From Ophiodon elongatus (taxonomy: Eukaryota; Chordata; Actinopteri; Perciformes; Hexagrammidae): a DNA stretch of 64,000 nt. The translations under genes were made by a program, and so were the position numbers. The DNA lies in the NCBI GenBank assembly GCA_016806645.1, contig JACSYO010001815.1, positions 192,501 through 256,500 of the forward strand, given 5' to 3'. This document shows positions 12,379 through 23,600 of the stretch, one piece after another. Position 1 is the first letter of the stretch; each line of letters starts with the position of its first letter. The notes below the pieces were generated by a model. That model was not told the origin of the DNA, ran no database searches, and was given only the letters and a program-made list of their open reading frames with translations.

Positions 12379-13049
12379 GTCTGTCTGCCTGTCTGCCTGT
12401 CTGCCTGTCTGTTTGTCTGCCTGTCTGTCTGCCTGTCTACCTGTCTGTCTCTCTGTCTGTCTGCCTGTCTGTCTGCCTGTCTACCTGCCTGTCTGTCTGT
12501 CTACCTGCCTGTCTGTCTGTCTGCCTGTCTGCCTGTCTGTCTGTCTGTCTGTCTGCCTGTCTACCTGCCTGTCTGTCTGCCTGTCTACCTGCCTGTCTGT
12601 CTGTCTGCCTGTCTGTCTGTCTGTCTGTCTGCCTGTCTACCTGTCTACCTGCCTGTCTGTCTGTCTGTCTGTCTGTCTGCCTGTCTGTCTGTCTGTCTGT
12701 CTGCCTGTCTACCTGCCTGTCTGTCTGCCTGTCTACCTGCCTGTCTGTCTGTCTGCCTGTCTGTCTGTCTGTCTGTCTGCCTGTCTACCTGTCTACCTGC
12801 CTGTCTGTCTGTCTGTCTGTCTGTCTGCCTGTCTGTCTGTCTGTCTGTCTGCCTGTCTACCTGCCTGTCTGTCTGCCTGTCTACCTGCCTGTCTGTCTGT
12901 CTGCCTGTCTGTCTGTCTGTCTGTCTGCCTGTCTACCTGTCTACCTGCCTGTCTGTCTGTCTGTCTGTCTGTCTGCCTGTCTGTCTGTCTGTCTGTCTGT
13001 CTGCCTGTCTGTCTGTCTGTCTGCCTGTCTACCTGTCTGTCTGTCTCTC
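12379..13049. repeat. (CTGT)n tetranucleotide array with 148-bp higher-order period
   Basis: CTGT/CTGC/CTAC tetramers run over about 670 bp. The marker CTACCTGTCTACCTGCCTG starts at 12637, 12785 and 12933, giving a 148-bp (37-tetramer) higher-order repeat. The long Cys/Leu/Ser/Pro open frames are artefacts. Confidence 0.95.
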
Positions 13050-13111
13050 GCTCCGTATAAATTAATATAGACTCCAACAAGCGCTCAGGGTCTCTGAGTT
13101 CAGGACCAATG

Positions 13112-13119
<8 letters not shown>

Positions 13120-13161
<42 letters not shown>

Positions 13162-13177
13162 TGTGTGTGTGTGTGCG

Positions 13178-13209
<32 letters not shown>

Positions 13210-13234
13210 CGTGTGTGTGTGTGTTCAGATGGTG
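13120..13234. repeat. (GT)n microsatellite
   Basis: GT dinucleotides with occasional GC and AT interruptions. Confidence 0.95.
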
Positions 13235-13547
13235 TCATATGTGTGAGGCCAGAGGTCAGTTTATTTCCAGCGTCTCTCTTCATCATACAACTGTCTCTCT
13301 CTCTCAGTCTGATCTGTCCGTCATTCTGCTCGACGTGAATATTCATGAATGAATATTCATGAATGAATTATACGATAATGAGCAGCGACGATTAATAATA
13401 ATGTCGGAGATGAAACGAGACCTGAGAGAAACTGTTGCCACCGGAAAGCAAAGAGTTTTCTTTAATGACCTGGTATGTTTTCTTTAGTGAGCTGATCCAT
13501 TCATAGATATGAATCTGTTTAATATGATTAATAAGTCAGGAGTTACT

Positions 13548-13561
13548 CTGCCATCTAGTGG
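13548..13561 (-). promoter_or_regulatory. CTCF-like motif
   Basis: On the minus strand it reads CCACTAGATGGCAG, which fits the published CTCF core CCASYAGRKGGCRS at all 14 positions. Occupancy is inference. Confidence 0.45.
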
Positions 13562-13588
13562 TGGATAGCTGCCATCACACCCAGTGTG

Positions 13589-14458
13589 ATAGTTATTATT
13601 ATTATTATTATTATTATTAATATTAATATAATTATTATTATCGTTATCATTATAATCATTATTATTATTATTATCATTGTATTCCTTTTTATTATCATTA
13701 TTATTAACAATATTATTATTATAATCATTATCATTATTAGTATAATCATTATTATTATTATTACAATTATTATCAAAATCATTATAATTCTTATTTTACT
13801 ATTGTTATTATTATTGTAATTATTATCATTATTATTATTAATATAATTATTAAAATTATTATTATTTTCCTCATTATTATCATTATTATTAGTATCATCA
13901 TTATTATCATTATTATTATAATCGTTATTATTATTATTATCATCATTATTATTATAATTATTAACATTATTATTATTTTCCTTATTATTTTCCTTATTAT
14001 TATTATTATTATTATCATTGTATTCATTTTTATAATCATTATTATCATTATTATTAACAATATTATTATTATTATAATCATTATTATCATTATTAGTATA
14101 ATAATTATTATTATTGTTATTATTATTAAAATCATTATAGTTCATATTTTTATTATTGTCATTATTATCATTATTATTATTAATATAATTATTAACATTA
14201 TTATTATTTTCCTCATTTATTATCATTATTATTAGTATCATCATTATTATCATTATTATTACAATCGTTATTATTGTTATTATCATCATTATTATCATTA
14301 TTAACATTATTATTATTTTCCTTATTATTAACATTATTATTATTTTCCTTATTATTATCATTATTATTATTATAATCGTTATTATCATTATTATTATTAT
14401 GATTATTGTTATTATTATTATCATCATTATTATTGTTGTTGTTATTTTTATTATATGA
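13589..14458. repeat. (ATT)n imperfect trinucleotide array, about 870 bp
   Basis: ATT with frequent ATC, TTG and TTCC substitutions. It yields long Ile/Asn open frames on both strands that are not genes. Confidence 0.95.
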
Positions 14459-14509
14459 TTAAATGTTTTCATCCAAACTGACTTCCACATGAAGGATCAA
14501 AGGGATCCA

Positions 14510-14830
14510 GTGGTGGAATGAAGTACATTCACTCAAGTACAAATTTGAGGTACTTTACGTGAGTATTATCTTGTAATACTACTTTAAACTTAATAATTAA
14601 CATAAATACTTCATAAATAATACAAGTCTTTCACTACATTTTCCTGATTATACTTTTATTAAAGGAACACTTTCAATACACAACTTGTACTTGTAACAGA
14701 GTGTTTTCACAGTATTAGAAGAAGTATTCGGATACTACAGTTAAAGTACTGCCACCTCAGAACAGAGAGTAGGATTCTGTTATAATATATATTTTAACTG
14801 AGTACTCTGCTGCCACCTCGTGGATAAAAG
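14510..14830. repeat. Dispersed TACTT/AAGTAC-rich repeat copy, with a CTCF-like word
   Basis: Words such as GAAGTACATTCACTCAAGTAC and TTTACTT recur in many teleost intergenic regions and several times in this window. At 14810-14823 the minus strand reads CCACGAGGTGGCAG, a 13/14 match to the CTCF core. Confidence 0.5.
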
Positions 14831-15009
14831 GCCTCAATACATCCAGTGTGACCCTCAGGAGTTTTTATAATTTAAAATTAAAACGACTACATAAATATAT
14901 GTAACTATGATTTTCATTCTCATTATTGTTGTGGAATAGTTTAATAATTAATCTGCCTGTGTGTTCTGCTTGTAGTTGCACAGTTTGTCCTCCAGATGTC
15001 AGCAGAGGC

Positions 15010-15555
15010 TCGTTTTAAGTTATTGTCTGAATGAAACATTTTTAGGCGACCAAATGTTTCAATTAATTTTCATGAAGTGAAAAAACAATGTGAAAGAGGT
15101 CAAGTTGTAAGATAAAAAACATGGACACCTGTCAATCACCTGGTAGCCCCGCCCCTAAAGCATCCCCTCTTTATGGTCTGTTTGACTCTAAATGGACCAT
15201 AATTTACTAAATGAACATCATGCTGTATTGAAGAAGACTTGAAACTAGAGATTGAGACATAAACTCATGTTTACAATGTTTACTGAGGGAATAAATCAAG
15301 AGAGAAGTAGAGTCATTTTCTATAGACTTCTATACAACCAGAGGAGTCGCCCCCTGGTGGTCAGGAGAGAGAATGCAGCTTTAACACATGAAGCTTTGAC
15401 TTCTATACAACCAGAGGAGTCGCCCCCTGGTGGTCAGGAGAGAGAATGCAGCTTTAACACATGAAGCTTTGACTTCTATACAACCAGAGGAGTCGCCCCC
15501 TGGTGGTCAGGAGAGAGAATGCAGCTTTAACACATGAAGCTTTGACTTCTCTTTT
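15010..15555 (+). mobile_element. Dispersed non-autonomous element, copy B, with a 73-bp unit amplified 3x
   Basis: It aligns with copy A (2860-3400) from its middle onward. Its 3' part is a 73-bp unit in tandem; the phrase AAGCTTTGAC recurs at 15391, 15464 and 15537, exactly 73 bp apart. Each unit contains GTCGCCCCCTGGTGGTCA (15346, 15419, 15492), which on the minus strand is the CTCF core CCACCAGGGGGCG. Confidence 0.8.
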
Positions 15556-15868
15556 CAAAACCAGTCTGCATTATTCAGTGTAACTGATGAAATTATTATA
15601 TACATGAAAATGCCGATTGATTTCTCTATAAGAAAAAAAAATCTAGAAATATTTTAAATCACTAACAAAATGCTGTTTTCTTCTAAACGATTCTTGTTCA
15701 ATGATATTACGTATGAATATTGAATGTGAAATGTTGTCTCTATAAACACTGGTTCTTAGTTCTCTTGCTTGGTTGCTGTGAACCCACTCAGAGCTTCCTT
15801 TGCAACAGGAAACAACTCGTAACTTCATGGAAATGCCACAGTGCATCTCCGTCTGATATGTTAATGAG

Positions 15869-15909
<41 letters not shown>

Positions 15910-16705
15910 TTTCATGACACCACACTCGGCATCTCCACTGAAACTTTAAAACACTGGAGGACAAATGTTACTTTAAAAAACGCTTAGAAAAAAATGCCTG
16001 AATCATCTTTTTATACTCATGACCTCAGGTTCTCTTAAAGGGCCAGCACCACCGATTCACAGAGGCCTTTTGTTGGTGACCTTCAGCTCCACCAGATAAC
16101 CTTCAGATTTTCCCACCATTCCTGATCACATCTTCACATTCCCAAATCCAGTGATGGAAGAAGTATTCAGTACTACGATACTTTATCATAAACATTCATC
16201 ATCAGCATATAGAGGAACACTTCATCCTTCAGTTTATCATAAACATCAACAACGCGCTGGCTCTGAAGAGATCAAAGGTCACAGACAGGTAACCAGCCTG
16301 ATGTATCCACTTCTCTTATCTCATCACTTCACCTCCTTTCAGTGGTTAGATAGCGATCGGTGTGCGAGACAGACTCACTTCCTGCCGCCGATATGAACAC
16401 AACATCGCTGAAGCACCAGATTTAGTCTTTGATCTTTTTTAATAGAAAATCTAAAATATTGACACTTCCTCATTTCATGAGAAATATTTCCGTCCTCAGA
16501 CGAAACCGGGAGTAAAGCTTCTTCCCTTGTTTCCGTCTGTGTTGACTAATTAAAGGTTTATCTCTTATATCTTGATCTTAATTACATTTAACATGTTTTT
16601 ATTGTAAAACACTTTCAAAAACTGCTCGTAAAAAATATAAAAAATAACTTTTGAAAGGTGCTTCATAAGTAAAGTTATTATTGTAAACAGTTCTGGTACT
16701 AATTA
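15556..16705. other. Intergenic; GT microsatellite, otherwise unremarkable
   Basis: A (GT)n array covers 15871-15907. Around it are AT-rich unique sequence and weak TACTT-type repeat traces near 16150. No exon is supported. Confidence 0.6.
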
Positions 16706-16709
16706 TTAT

Positions 16710-17003
16710 TATTAATTAATTAATTATTAATTAATTATTAATATATATATATATATACACACACATATATACATATACATATATATATATATATATATGT
16801 GTGTATGTGTTTATATATATATATATATGTGTGTGTATATATATGTATATATATGTGTATGTGTATATGTGTTTATATAATGTGTGTGTGTATATGTGTG
16901 TATATATATACACACATATACACATATAGATATATGTATATATATACATGCATATATGTATATATGTATATATGTGTATATATATATACATATGTATATA
17001 TAG
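16710..17003. repeat. (TA)n / (TATG)n microsatellite
   Basis: Mixed TA, TATG and TGTG repeats with TTAATTAA at the left edge. Tyr/Ile open frames over it are artefacts. Confidence 0.95.
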
Positions 17004-17241
17004 ACTGAAAACTATTCACGGATTTCCATGAATATTATTATAACTAATTAAAGAATATATATTCATATTGTATATTATAGTACATTATAGTTTATTATAG
17101 TATATTATAGTATATTTATTGTATATTATATTATATTATTTATTACATCGCAGCCTGGTTGCAGAGCTGTGAGTTCTGTCTCTCATTTACATGCAAGAAC
17201 TAGTTTCCTTTCTCCTGCAACATGCTGACTCACAATGAAAC

Positions 17242-17292
<51 letters not shown>
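17242..17292. repeat. (CA)n microsatellite
   Basis: About 25 uninterrupted CA units. Confidence 0.95.
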
Positions 17293-17295
<3 letters not shown>

Positions 17296-18017
17296 GTGAA
17301 GGAGTTCCTCTCCGTGTCTCTTGTTCTTTACTCTTTTCTGCTACTTTATACTTCACTTCATCTCTGAGGGAAGTATTGTACTTTCTACTGCACTGCAATT
17401 ATTGTCACTTGTAGTTTTATACATAAAAACACACAATATACTACGAGCTGTGTTTGGGCGATGATCGGGATCTTAATTATCGCTCGATTGTTACTTATTG
17501 TTTCACGTCTAATGTTTCGATGTTATGTTTATTTTTTACATGCTTTGCAAGTTTTCTACGTCTAAATAAGTCTATACTCGTATAATGATGCAGTACTACA
17601 CTGCTAATCCACGCAGTAGTATATGAAGTATTTTAAAATTGCTTTTACCTGCATTAATTAGTGATAAAAACTGAATATTATGATAATCCACAACAAAGGA
17701 GCCGTTCTGCATTCTGCATAATGTGTACTTTTATTTTTTATGCAGATTTTCTTTTACTGCTAAATACTCGCTATAGCAACAGATGTGGATTAATCCCCAA
17801 CAAATGCACAATATATTTGTTTGTTTTGTAACAAAGTGACAAATTGATGTATTTGTGGAGTGTTTTTAAAGCTCACGTGTGGCACGTTGACCACAGCCGT
17901 GCTCTGCAGACTGGGGAAGCACAGCCCCGGTTCTAGGAACCAGAGCGACCGGGGTGCATTGTGGGTAAAGGAGCTGCATAGTTACAGTAAAAGAAGGCCA
18001 CCCGCCGTTTACCAGAA
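17293..18017. other. Intergenic, no gene seen
   Basis: AT-rich sequence with TACTTTATACTT-type dispersed repeat traces near 17330-17400. Confidence 0.5.
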
Positions 18018-18053
18018 GTGATGTCACAGGAAGTGACATCACGGCTGTGGGTC

Positions 18054-18150
18054 TGTAGTGCTGCTGCAGCTGAGTTTCTGCAGAAATACTCCGACCCGCC
18101 TGTCTGCCTGCAGAAGATCAAGGTCTCCGAGCTCCAGCACAACATGGAGG
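18054..18150 (+). pseudogene. Coding-like fragment of unknown origin
   Basis: In frame with 18018, this translates to CSAAAAEFLQKYSDPPVCLQ and continues KIKVSELQHNMEG. Third positions are mostly G or C, as in the real exons of this window and unlike the flanks. No clear acceptor or donor pair frames it and I do not recognise the protein. It may be a retrocopy fragment, a lone exon, or chance. Confidence 0.2.
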
Positions 18151-18424
18151 GTCTTTATTCAGTCTTTCACTTTTATGACACTTTAATATTTACTCAAGTA
18201 TTTCCATTTCCTTCTGCTTTCTACTTCCATTTATCTGACTGCTATAGTTAGTAGTTAGTTCACATAAAACACACGTGATAATATTATGAATTACAAGAAT
18301 AAAGCAGCAGCATACTGACATCACATGGTTTCATTTGAATAACAGTTTGAGGCTCAAAGAGGTCAAACTCTCCAATATTTCACAATAAAGAAAGAAATTA
18401 ATGTACATTTGTGTTGCAGAACAC

Positions 18425-18480
18425 AGATTTGTCTGGTTACCTTTTGGAGGTCCCCGACCCCGAGGCTGGGAACCACTGGA
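18425..18480 (-). mobile_element. Fragment of a dispersed repeat (GGGAACCACTG end)
   Basis: CCCGAGGCTGGGAACCACTG resembles the ends of common vertebrate dispersed repeats. A related stretch lies at 37640-37690 and another GGGAACCCCT word at 38026. The class is not determined. Confidence 0.4.
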
Positions 18481-18564
18481 CTCCACCCAGCAGCTACAAC
18501 AGGAACATGCTGCTGTAGCATCCAGTGGTGGAAAGTAACTAAGCACATTTACTCAAGTATTATA

Positions 18565-18618
18565 CCGTATATATATATACGTATATATATATATATATAT
18601 ATATATACGTATATATAG
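18565..18618. repeat. (TA)n microsatellite
   Basis: TA repeats with two ACG interruptions. Confidence 0.9.
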
Positions 18619-18779
18619 AAATGTCATCTAAAAAGGTTTTAGAAGAGCATTTTGATGCTAAAACATAACTATTTTTGACCAAAATGTAAAAGTTTGGATC
18701 TGAATATATAAGGAAAACCACCGGGAAGCTACAAAATAATATAAAAAAAAACAACCATGATAATAGCCGACGCTCTCTT

Positions 18780-18935
18780 TAGGTCTGCTGGTAAAGTGGG
18801 TTGTCCTTTAACCACAACGTTGGTAGTTTGATTCCCCCGCTCTCCTTGAGCAGGACACTGAACCCCAGGTTGTTCCTCGGCTGCTTTACAGCTCCTAATG
18901 CTGATAACGAGTTCAATGCAGAGGTCAAAGTTCAT
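18780..18935 (+). mobile_element. tRNA-derived SINE fragment
   Basis: A GGTAGTTTGATTCCC segment resembles a Pol III B box, followed by TCCTTGAGCAGGACACTGAA and a tail with TTCAATGCAGAGGTCAAA. This is the layout of widespread teleost tRNA-SINEs. A reverse-oriented relative lies at 25740-25905. Confidence 0.6.
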
Positions 18936-19039
18936 CTATGTACCGGTTTTAAGTAGGATTTTCAATGCAGTACATTCACTCGTAATGCAACATGGTCTGG
19001 CCCACATGTTGTGGGTTTCATCTACGAAATGATGGCGGT

Positions 19040-19320
19040 GACGATGAAGGCAGTGCTACAAGCTTTTTGTCTTACTTGGCAAAAGCATCCAAGCAGACCA
19101 AAATGACATGCGGAGTTCCGCAAGGCTCAATTATTGGGCCTCTTTAGTTTTGTAAAATAAATTAAATACATTTGTGAAATACATATATGAAATATACGAA
19201 ACCATAAGATCACATTTTATGCAGATGACACTCAAATGTACCGAGCAGAAGTCCAGTTTCAAAGTGTCTTTGAAATGCCGAACCGCCTTCTCATGCTTTC
19301 ACATCAGAAAGCCACGTCAT
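19040..19320 (+). mobile_element. LINE reverse-transcriptase remnant
   Basis: 19105-19150 translates to CGVPQGSIIGPL followed by a stop and F. After a frame break, 19217-19250 gives FYADDTQMY. These are the two conserved RT motifs of L2/Rex-like non-LTR elements. Stops and frameshifts show that it is dead. Confidence 0.75.
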
Positions 19321-20460
19321 TAGCAAAGCTAAGTGGCTACTGACGCCTACGTCGTTACCACAGAAACTCATGCAAAAAAAAAAAACAACTGTGCAGACGG
19401 TTTATCTTGCAAGCTGAACGAAGCCAATGAGTTGAGTTTCAAACTTGACTCTTGAACTTGGACACGGCAGTTGACGAAACAATCTCAACTCAAGGTCCAA
19501 GGAGCTGTTCTGGAGCTTCGATCGTACCACAGGACCAGCTGGCGGTGATGATACATTTTCCACTTCTTCTGTGCCCTTCATGACCTTTATGGACCTCCGA
19601 TCTGTGATGGCTCAGATCAAAATAAAAATTTAAACGCCTACAATTTCACATCAACTGGTCAAATTGACAAAATAATTATGTGACACGATCTTGAGTTTCT
19701 TTTAGTGGAACGTTGAGGTTAGATTGTTTAGTCACTCAATCTTGATTATCTGTCTTATGAAACCAAGAAACAAGTCATAACTGTTGGTGTGAACACGGAC
19801 TCGGAGCAAATCAATTACAAAGTGCATCTCATCATCCTTAAAAATCATCACACAAATCAGAACGTGAAGTTAATTCAGTTTAATTCAGTTGCATTAGTCT
19901 GCAATGCAGTGTCAATTAATAAATGCAATCAATACATTGTCAACAATCAGTCACAGCAGTATGATTATTAAATAAACACATTAAATACAAAAATAAATAT
20001 AGAAAACTACGACGTGTCAATAAAATACAAAAATCCCATAAAAGTACAGTATATAGTACGTCTACTACAGCTGCAGAGTACTTGTACTGCAGTGAAGTAC
20101 TTCAGTGCTGGACCTGAATGTTTACAGGACTTGTAGTACATTTAAGTATGTCAGTATGTTTTACTTTGCACTGTATAAGCAATGATACCACTAACAATTA
20201 AATATATCATAATTCTATCAGGCAACTTTTCTGAGCATTAAATCATCTGCAGTTTTTAAATAAGTAAAAATCAAGAAATCAAGTATTTTCAGGTGATATT
20301 TGGTTGATATTGTGATTGATTGAGTTTAACTCCATGTTAAATACAATTAGTTTTTATAAACATTTCACAGGATTAAACCGCCACGCTTCTTTCAAGTATA
20401 AATCTCCGAACCTCCTTAAGAAAATATATGAATTTTACACAATTACAATATCTATTAGGC
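19321..20460. other. Intergenic between the LINE remnant and the ifng 3' end
   Basis: Probably further decayed LINE sequence to about 19650, then AT-rich unique DNA with a TACTT-type repeat trace at 20050-20170. No exon is seen. Confidence 0.45.
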
Positions 20461-20472
20461 TTAGGCTGCTGG

Positions 20473-20681
20473 TTTATTGTCACTGTAATAAATAAATATA
20501 TACTTATAAATAATCTCTTTAGCGACCTGTTAATACAGAAAAACATTTAAAACTTGGCAAGCTGGTTTAAATTAGATATTTTTTACTTCTGTTAACTTAT
20601 GTTATTTTATCTATTGTTGTTATGTTATTTTATTATGTTGTTTATCCTTGTTGCTGTTATTGTTGACATCTTGTTGGTGCT
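20473..20681 (-). promoter_or_regulatory. ifng1: ifng 3' UTR with AU-rich element and poly(A) signal
   Basis: On the minus strand, downstream of the stop, the sequence contains TATTTATTTA-type AU-rich words at about 20488-20500 and AATAAA at 20473-20478. Such elements mark unstable cytokine mRNAs. An earlier AATAAA-like word near 20630 is an alternative end. Confidence 0.6.
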
Positions 20682-23600
20682 TCAGGCACTTGGGCGGGTT
20701 TTGACCCTCCGGGCTTGCCGTCGCCGCCGCCTCCTCTCCTTCTTGATGACAGGTAATGAGCTTGCCTCCTCGTACAGCCACGGCAGCTCCCACAATGCTT
20801 TGCTCTGGACAACAAGGTTATCCATCTGGAGAGACAGGGAGAGACGTTTTATTTTAATTCTTTCAACCACACAGTCAGGAAAAATATTGTTCTCACAACA
20901 GCATCACAAAGACACATTAAAAGCTCCATAAAACCTGAAGTAAACTTTCCAAATTAGTGAAGTGTGAGGAGGGTTCGTATAGGCTTTCAAATCAGGCTTT
21001 GATTCGACTTATTTAAGCCTCTAAGTAAACCTTCAATTAGCCTCACTTTAACATCTTTGTACGCTCTACATAAAGCTTCAATTAACTCTTACTTTAAGGC
21101 CTTTGTACGCTCTACATAAGCCCCCCATAAGCCCAACTTTAAGGCCTTTGTACGCTCTACATAAACCCCCCATAAGCCCAACTTTAAGGCCTTTGTACGC
21201 TCTGAATCTTCAATAAGTCTACGTTTCTGGTCTCTCTCTCTTTTGCTCAGTGTGAATACTTGTCTACTTGTCACTCTACCTTGATGTGTTTGAGAGCCCT
21301 CAGTTCCTGCAGAAATTTCTCCTGCTCCTGGTAATGGTGTTTCCTCAGGTCCTGGACCATCCTCAGGATGAAGCTCAGCTCCGTCCGGACGTCTTCGCCC
21401 GCTCCCACCTCACCGCCACTGGCGATGGTGGCGGTGGCGGGAAGCTTGTTGCTCTCGGCCGTCTGGGGAGTCGGGATGGGCAGCTCATCCAACATCTGGC
21501 CAATCAGCTTTTCGTACGTCTCCAGAACGCCACCCATAAACATCCTCTTCACCTGAGAGAGAAACAAAAACGATATGTTGTTTTTCGTGGGTGATATTTA
21601 AATAGCAAAGCTGGTGTTCTCTGGCTTGACAAACTTGTACTAGCCTCAAGGTGCTGAAAGCCTTTCTTCACAGTGGAAAGAAGAGCTGTGGTTTCCCACA
21701 CAGGCGTTAAATGAAGAGCAGGCTAGGCTTGAAGGGGAATGCCACTCATTGACTGTGAAGCATAAATGTCATACTCCAACATCGCTCTGCAGGTTTTAAA
21801 CTCAATAGGATACAAAGACTCAAAGCGGTCAGGGGTCAGCGAGGTCTGACATTTTATTAATTAGTGAAGACACGAGTTGAAGATTCAGGTTTAAGGTCTA
21901 AACTTTTACAAAGTTTAACACTCGGCATCTAAAATTTGACAAAGTGTGTTTTCAAAGGCGGCAAGCCGAAACACGTCGGTCTCATTCTCACCACCGATGT
22001 GACATAACTTAAGTCAATGTGTTGTCATACAATGGTTCGTATGATATCTTTCGTGCGTTGACACGTGTCAATTTCTGCTGGTTGCATGAATACAGTCTTT
22101 GTAAACACAGGAAACAAGTTAGTTAAGTTTAGGTCACGAAACTACTTAGTCAGGTTCAGGAAAAGATCTTGAAATACTTGGTTAGGTTTTGGGAATAGAA
22201 AAAAAACGACGGAAAACTGAAAATACGCAGGTTACGCAACCAATGAATCAACGTTGGCTTCTGGTTTCCCACGGGGAACAAACAGCGGTCACAGATCTGT
22301 GTTTGTTGGACGTTGAATGTGATCTTAACTGCTGTGTTTTATCCAGCGACTCTTTTTATCTCTAAGAGAAAGAACGAGTGAGACCCGAGTGTGAAGTCTT
22401 TCTACAGTCTTCAAAAGATTTACAACAAACTACACAAAATGACAAAACCTTTTAAATTGAAACGCGTGACTCGATTCAAACGGGACTCTCGTCGATGCCA
22501 ATCGGACATAATCTGTCTGAAAAAGGTCCCACGGTGATTCATTGGAAGGGGCGGGGCTTCACTTCTTTATTTGACGAGCTGGGAGTAAGAACGGGTTGTT
22601 TTGATTCGATTTCTCTTCAATGAGCAAAAGACTTTTGAGGATTTCTTAAGTCTATATGGAGGCTTGTAATCCTTAAACATGCACACATGAGCTCGTCCCC
22701 TACGGGTTAATTGTTGCCTAAAACAGTGTTTCACCTCAGATGAGTTACTGAGGAGCCTGGACTGGAACAAATTCAAAAGTTGACACCTGTGTTATTGTGG
22801 TGAGGGCAAAACTCAATGGAAAAACCCAGAGGGGCGTGATGAGTGGGTGGCATTGATGCTATAACTGTTCTTCTCCCACTATGAATACTGATGATAAGCT
22901 GATCCAACAAAGTCCAAATCTTGTTGCAACAATCTTATTATTGATTATCTCTAAATTTGTATCGAGTTATATGTTTGGCTGATGACGACCAGGTTTACGT
23001 CCAGTTTAAAACCGTCAGATCTAGACCTAATTTCTATCTCATTTGTTTATTGTGCATGAACCAATACCGCAGCCTAGTTTGCAATGTCTCGATCTTATCT
23101 TGGTAACCACACACTGCAGACTGAGACGTGAAAAATGAGAAACTCTGTTGTGTTAGAGCTCAGCGCTCGAAACCAACCGTGAAGTGTCTTTTTATAATTG
23201 TTGGTGAAAGTTTGATTCAGAGCCTGAGAACAGTTGATCACATAATGTTGCACGATGCAGAGCAAGATAATCGACCACAAGAACCTCAACAGTGCGATAA
23301 AGAAACAGCTCGGTGTCAGACCGCGTTGTGAAAGACAGAAACCGGAGGAAAGCACCAGCCAACTGCTGACACAGTGATTCATCGGGGAATAAAGACGGCG
23401 GAGTTCAAAAAGTTGGGAAGTAAAAATATTCGGTTCAAAAGAGAAGATCAATCTCATGTCTGTGTGTTGGGAGCGGAGCTGCAGTCAGGAGGCGATTAGC
23501 TTAGCTTAGCATAAAGACTGGAAGCAGGGGGAAACTGCTAGCCTGGCTTTGTCCAAAGTAAAACAAAATACACCAGCCAACGCCTTTAAAACTCTTGTTT

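Noticed and set aside
12310..13065. 251-codon Cys/Leu/Ser/Val open frame
   Set aside because: Pure translation of a CTGT tetranucleotide array.
13555..14490. 311-codon Ile/Asn open frame
   Set aside because: Translation of an ATT array; stop-free only because of the repeat.
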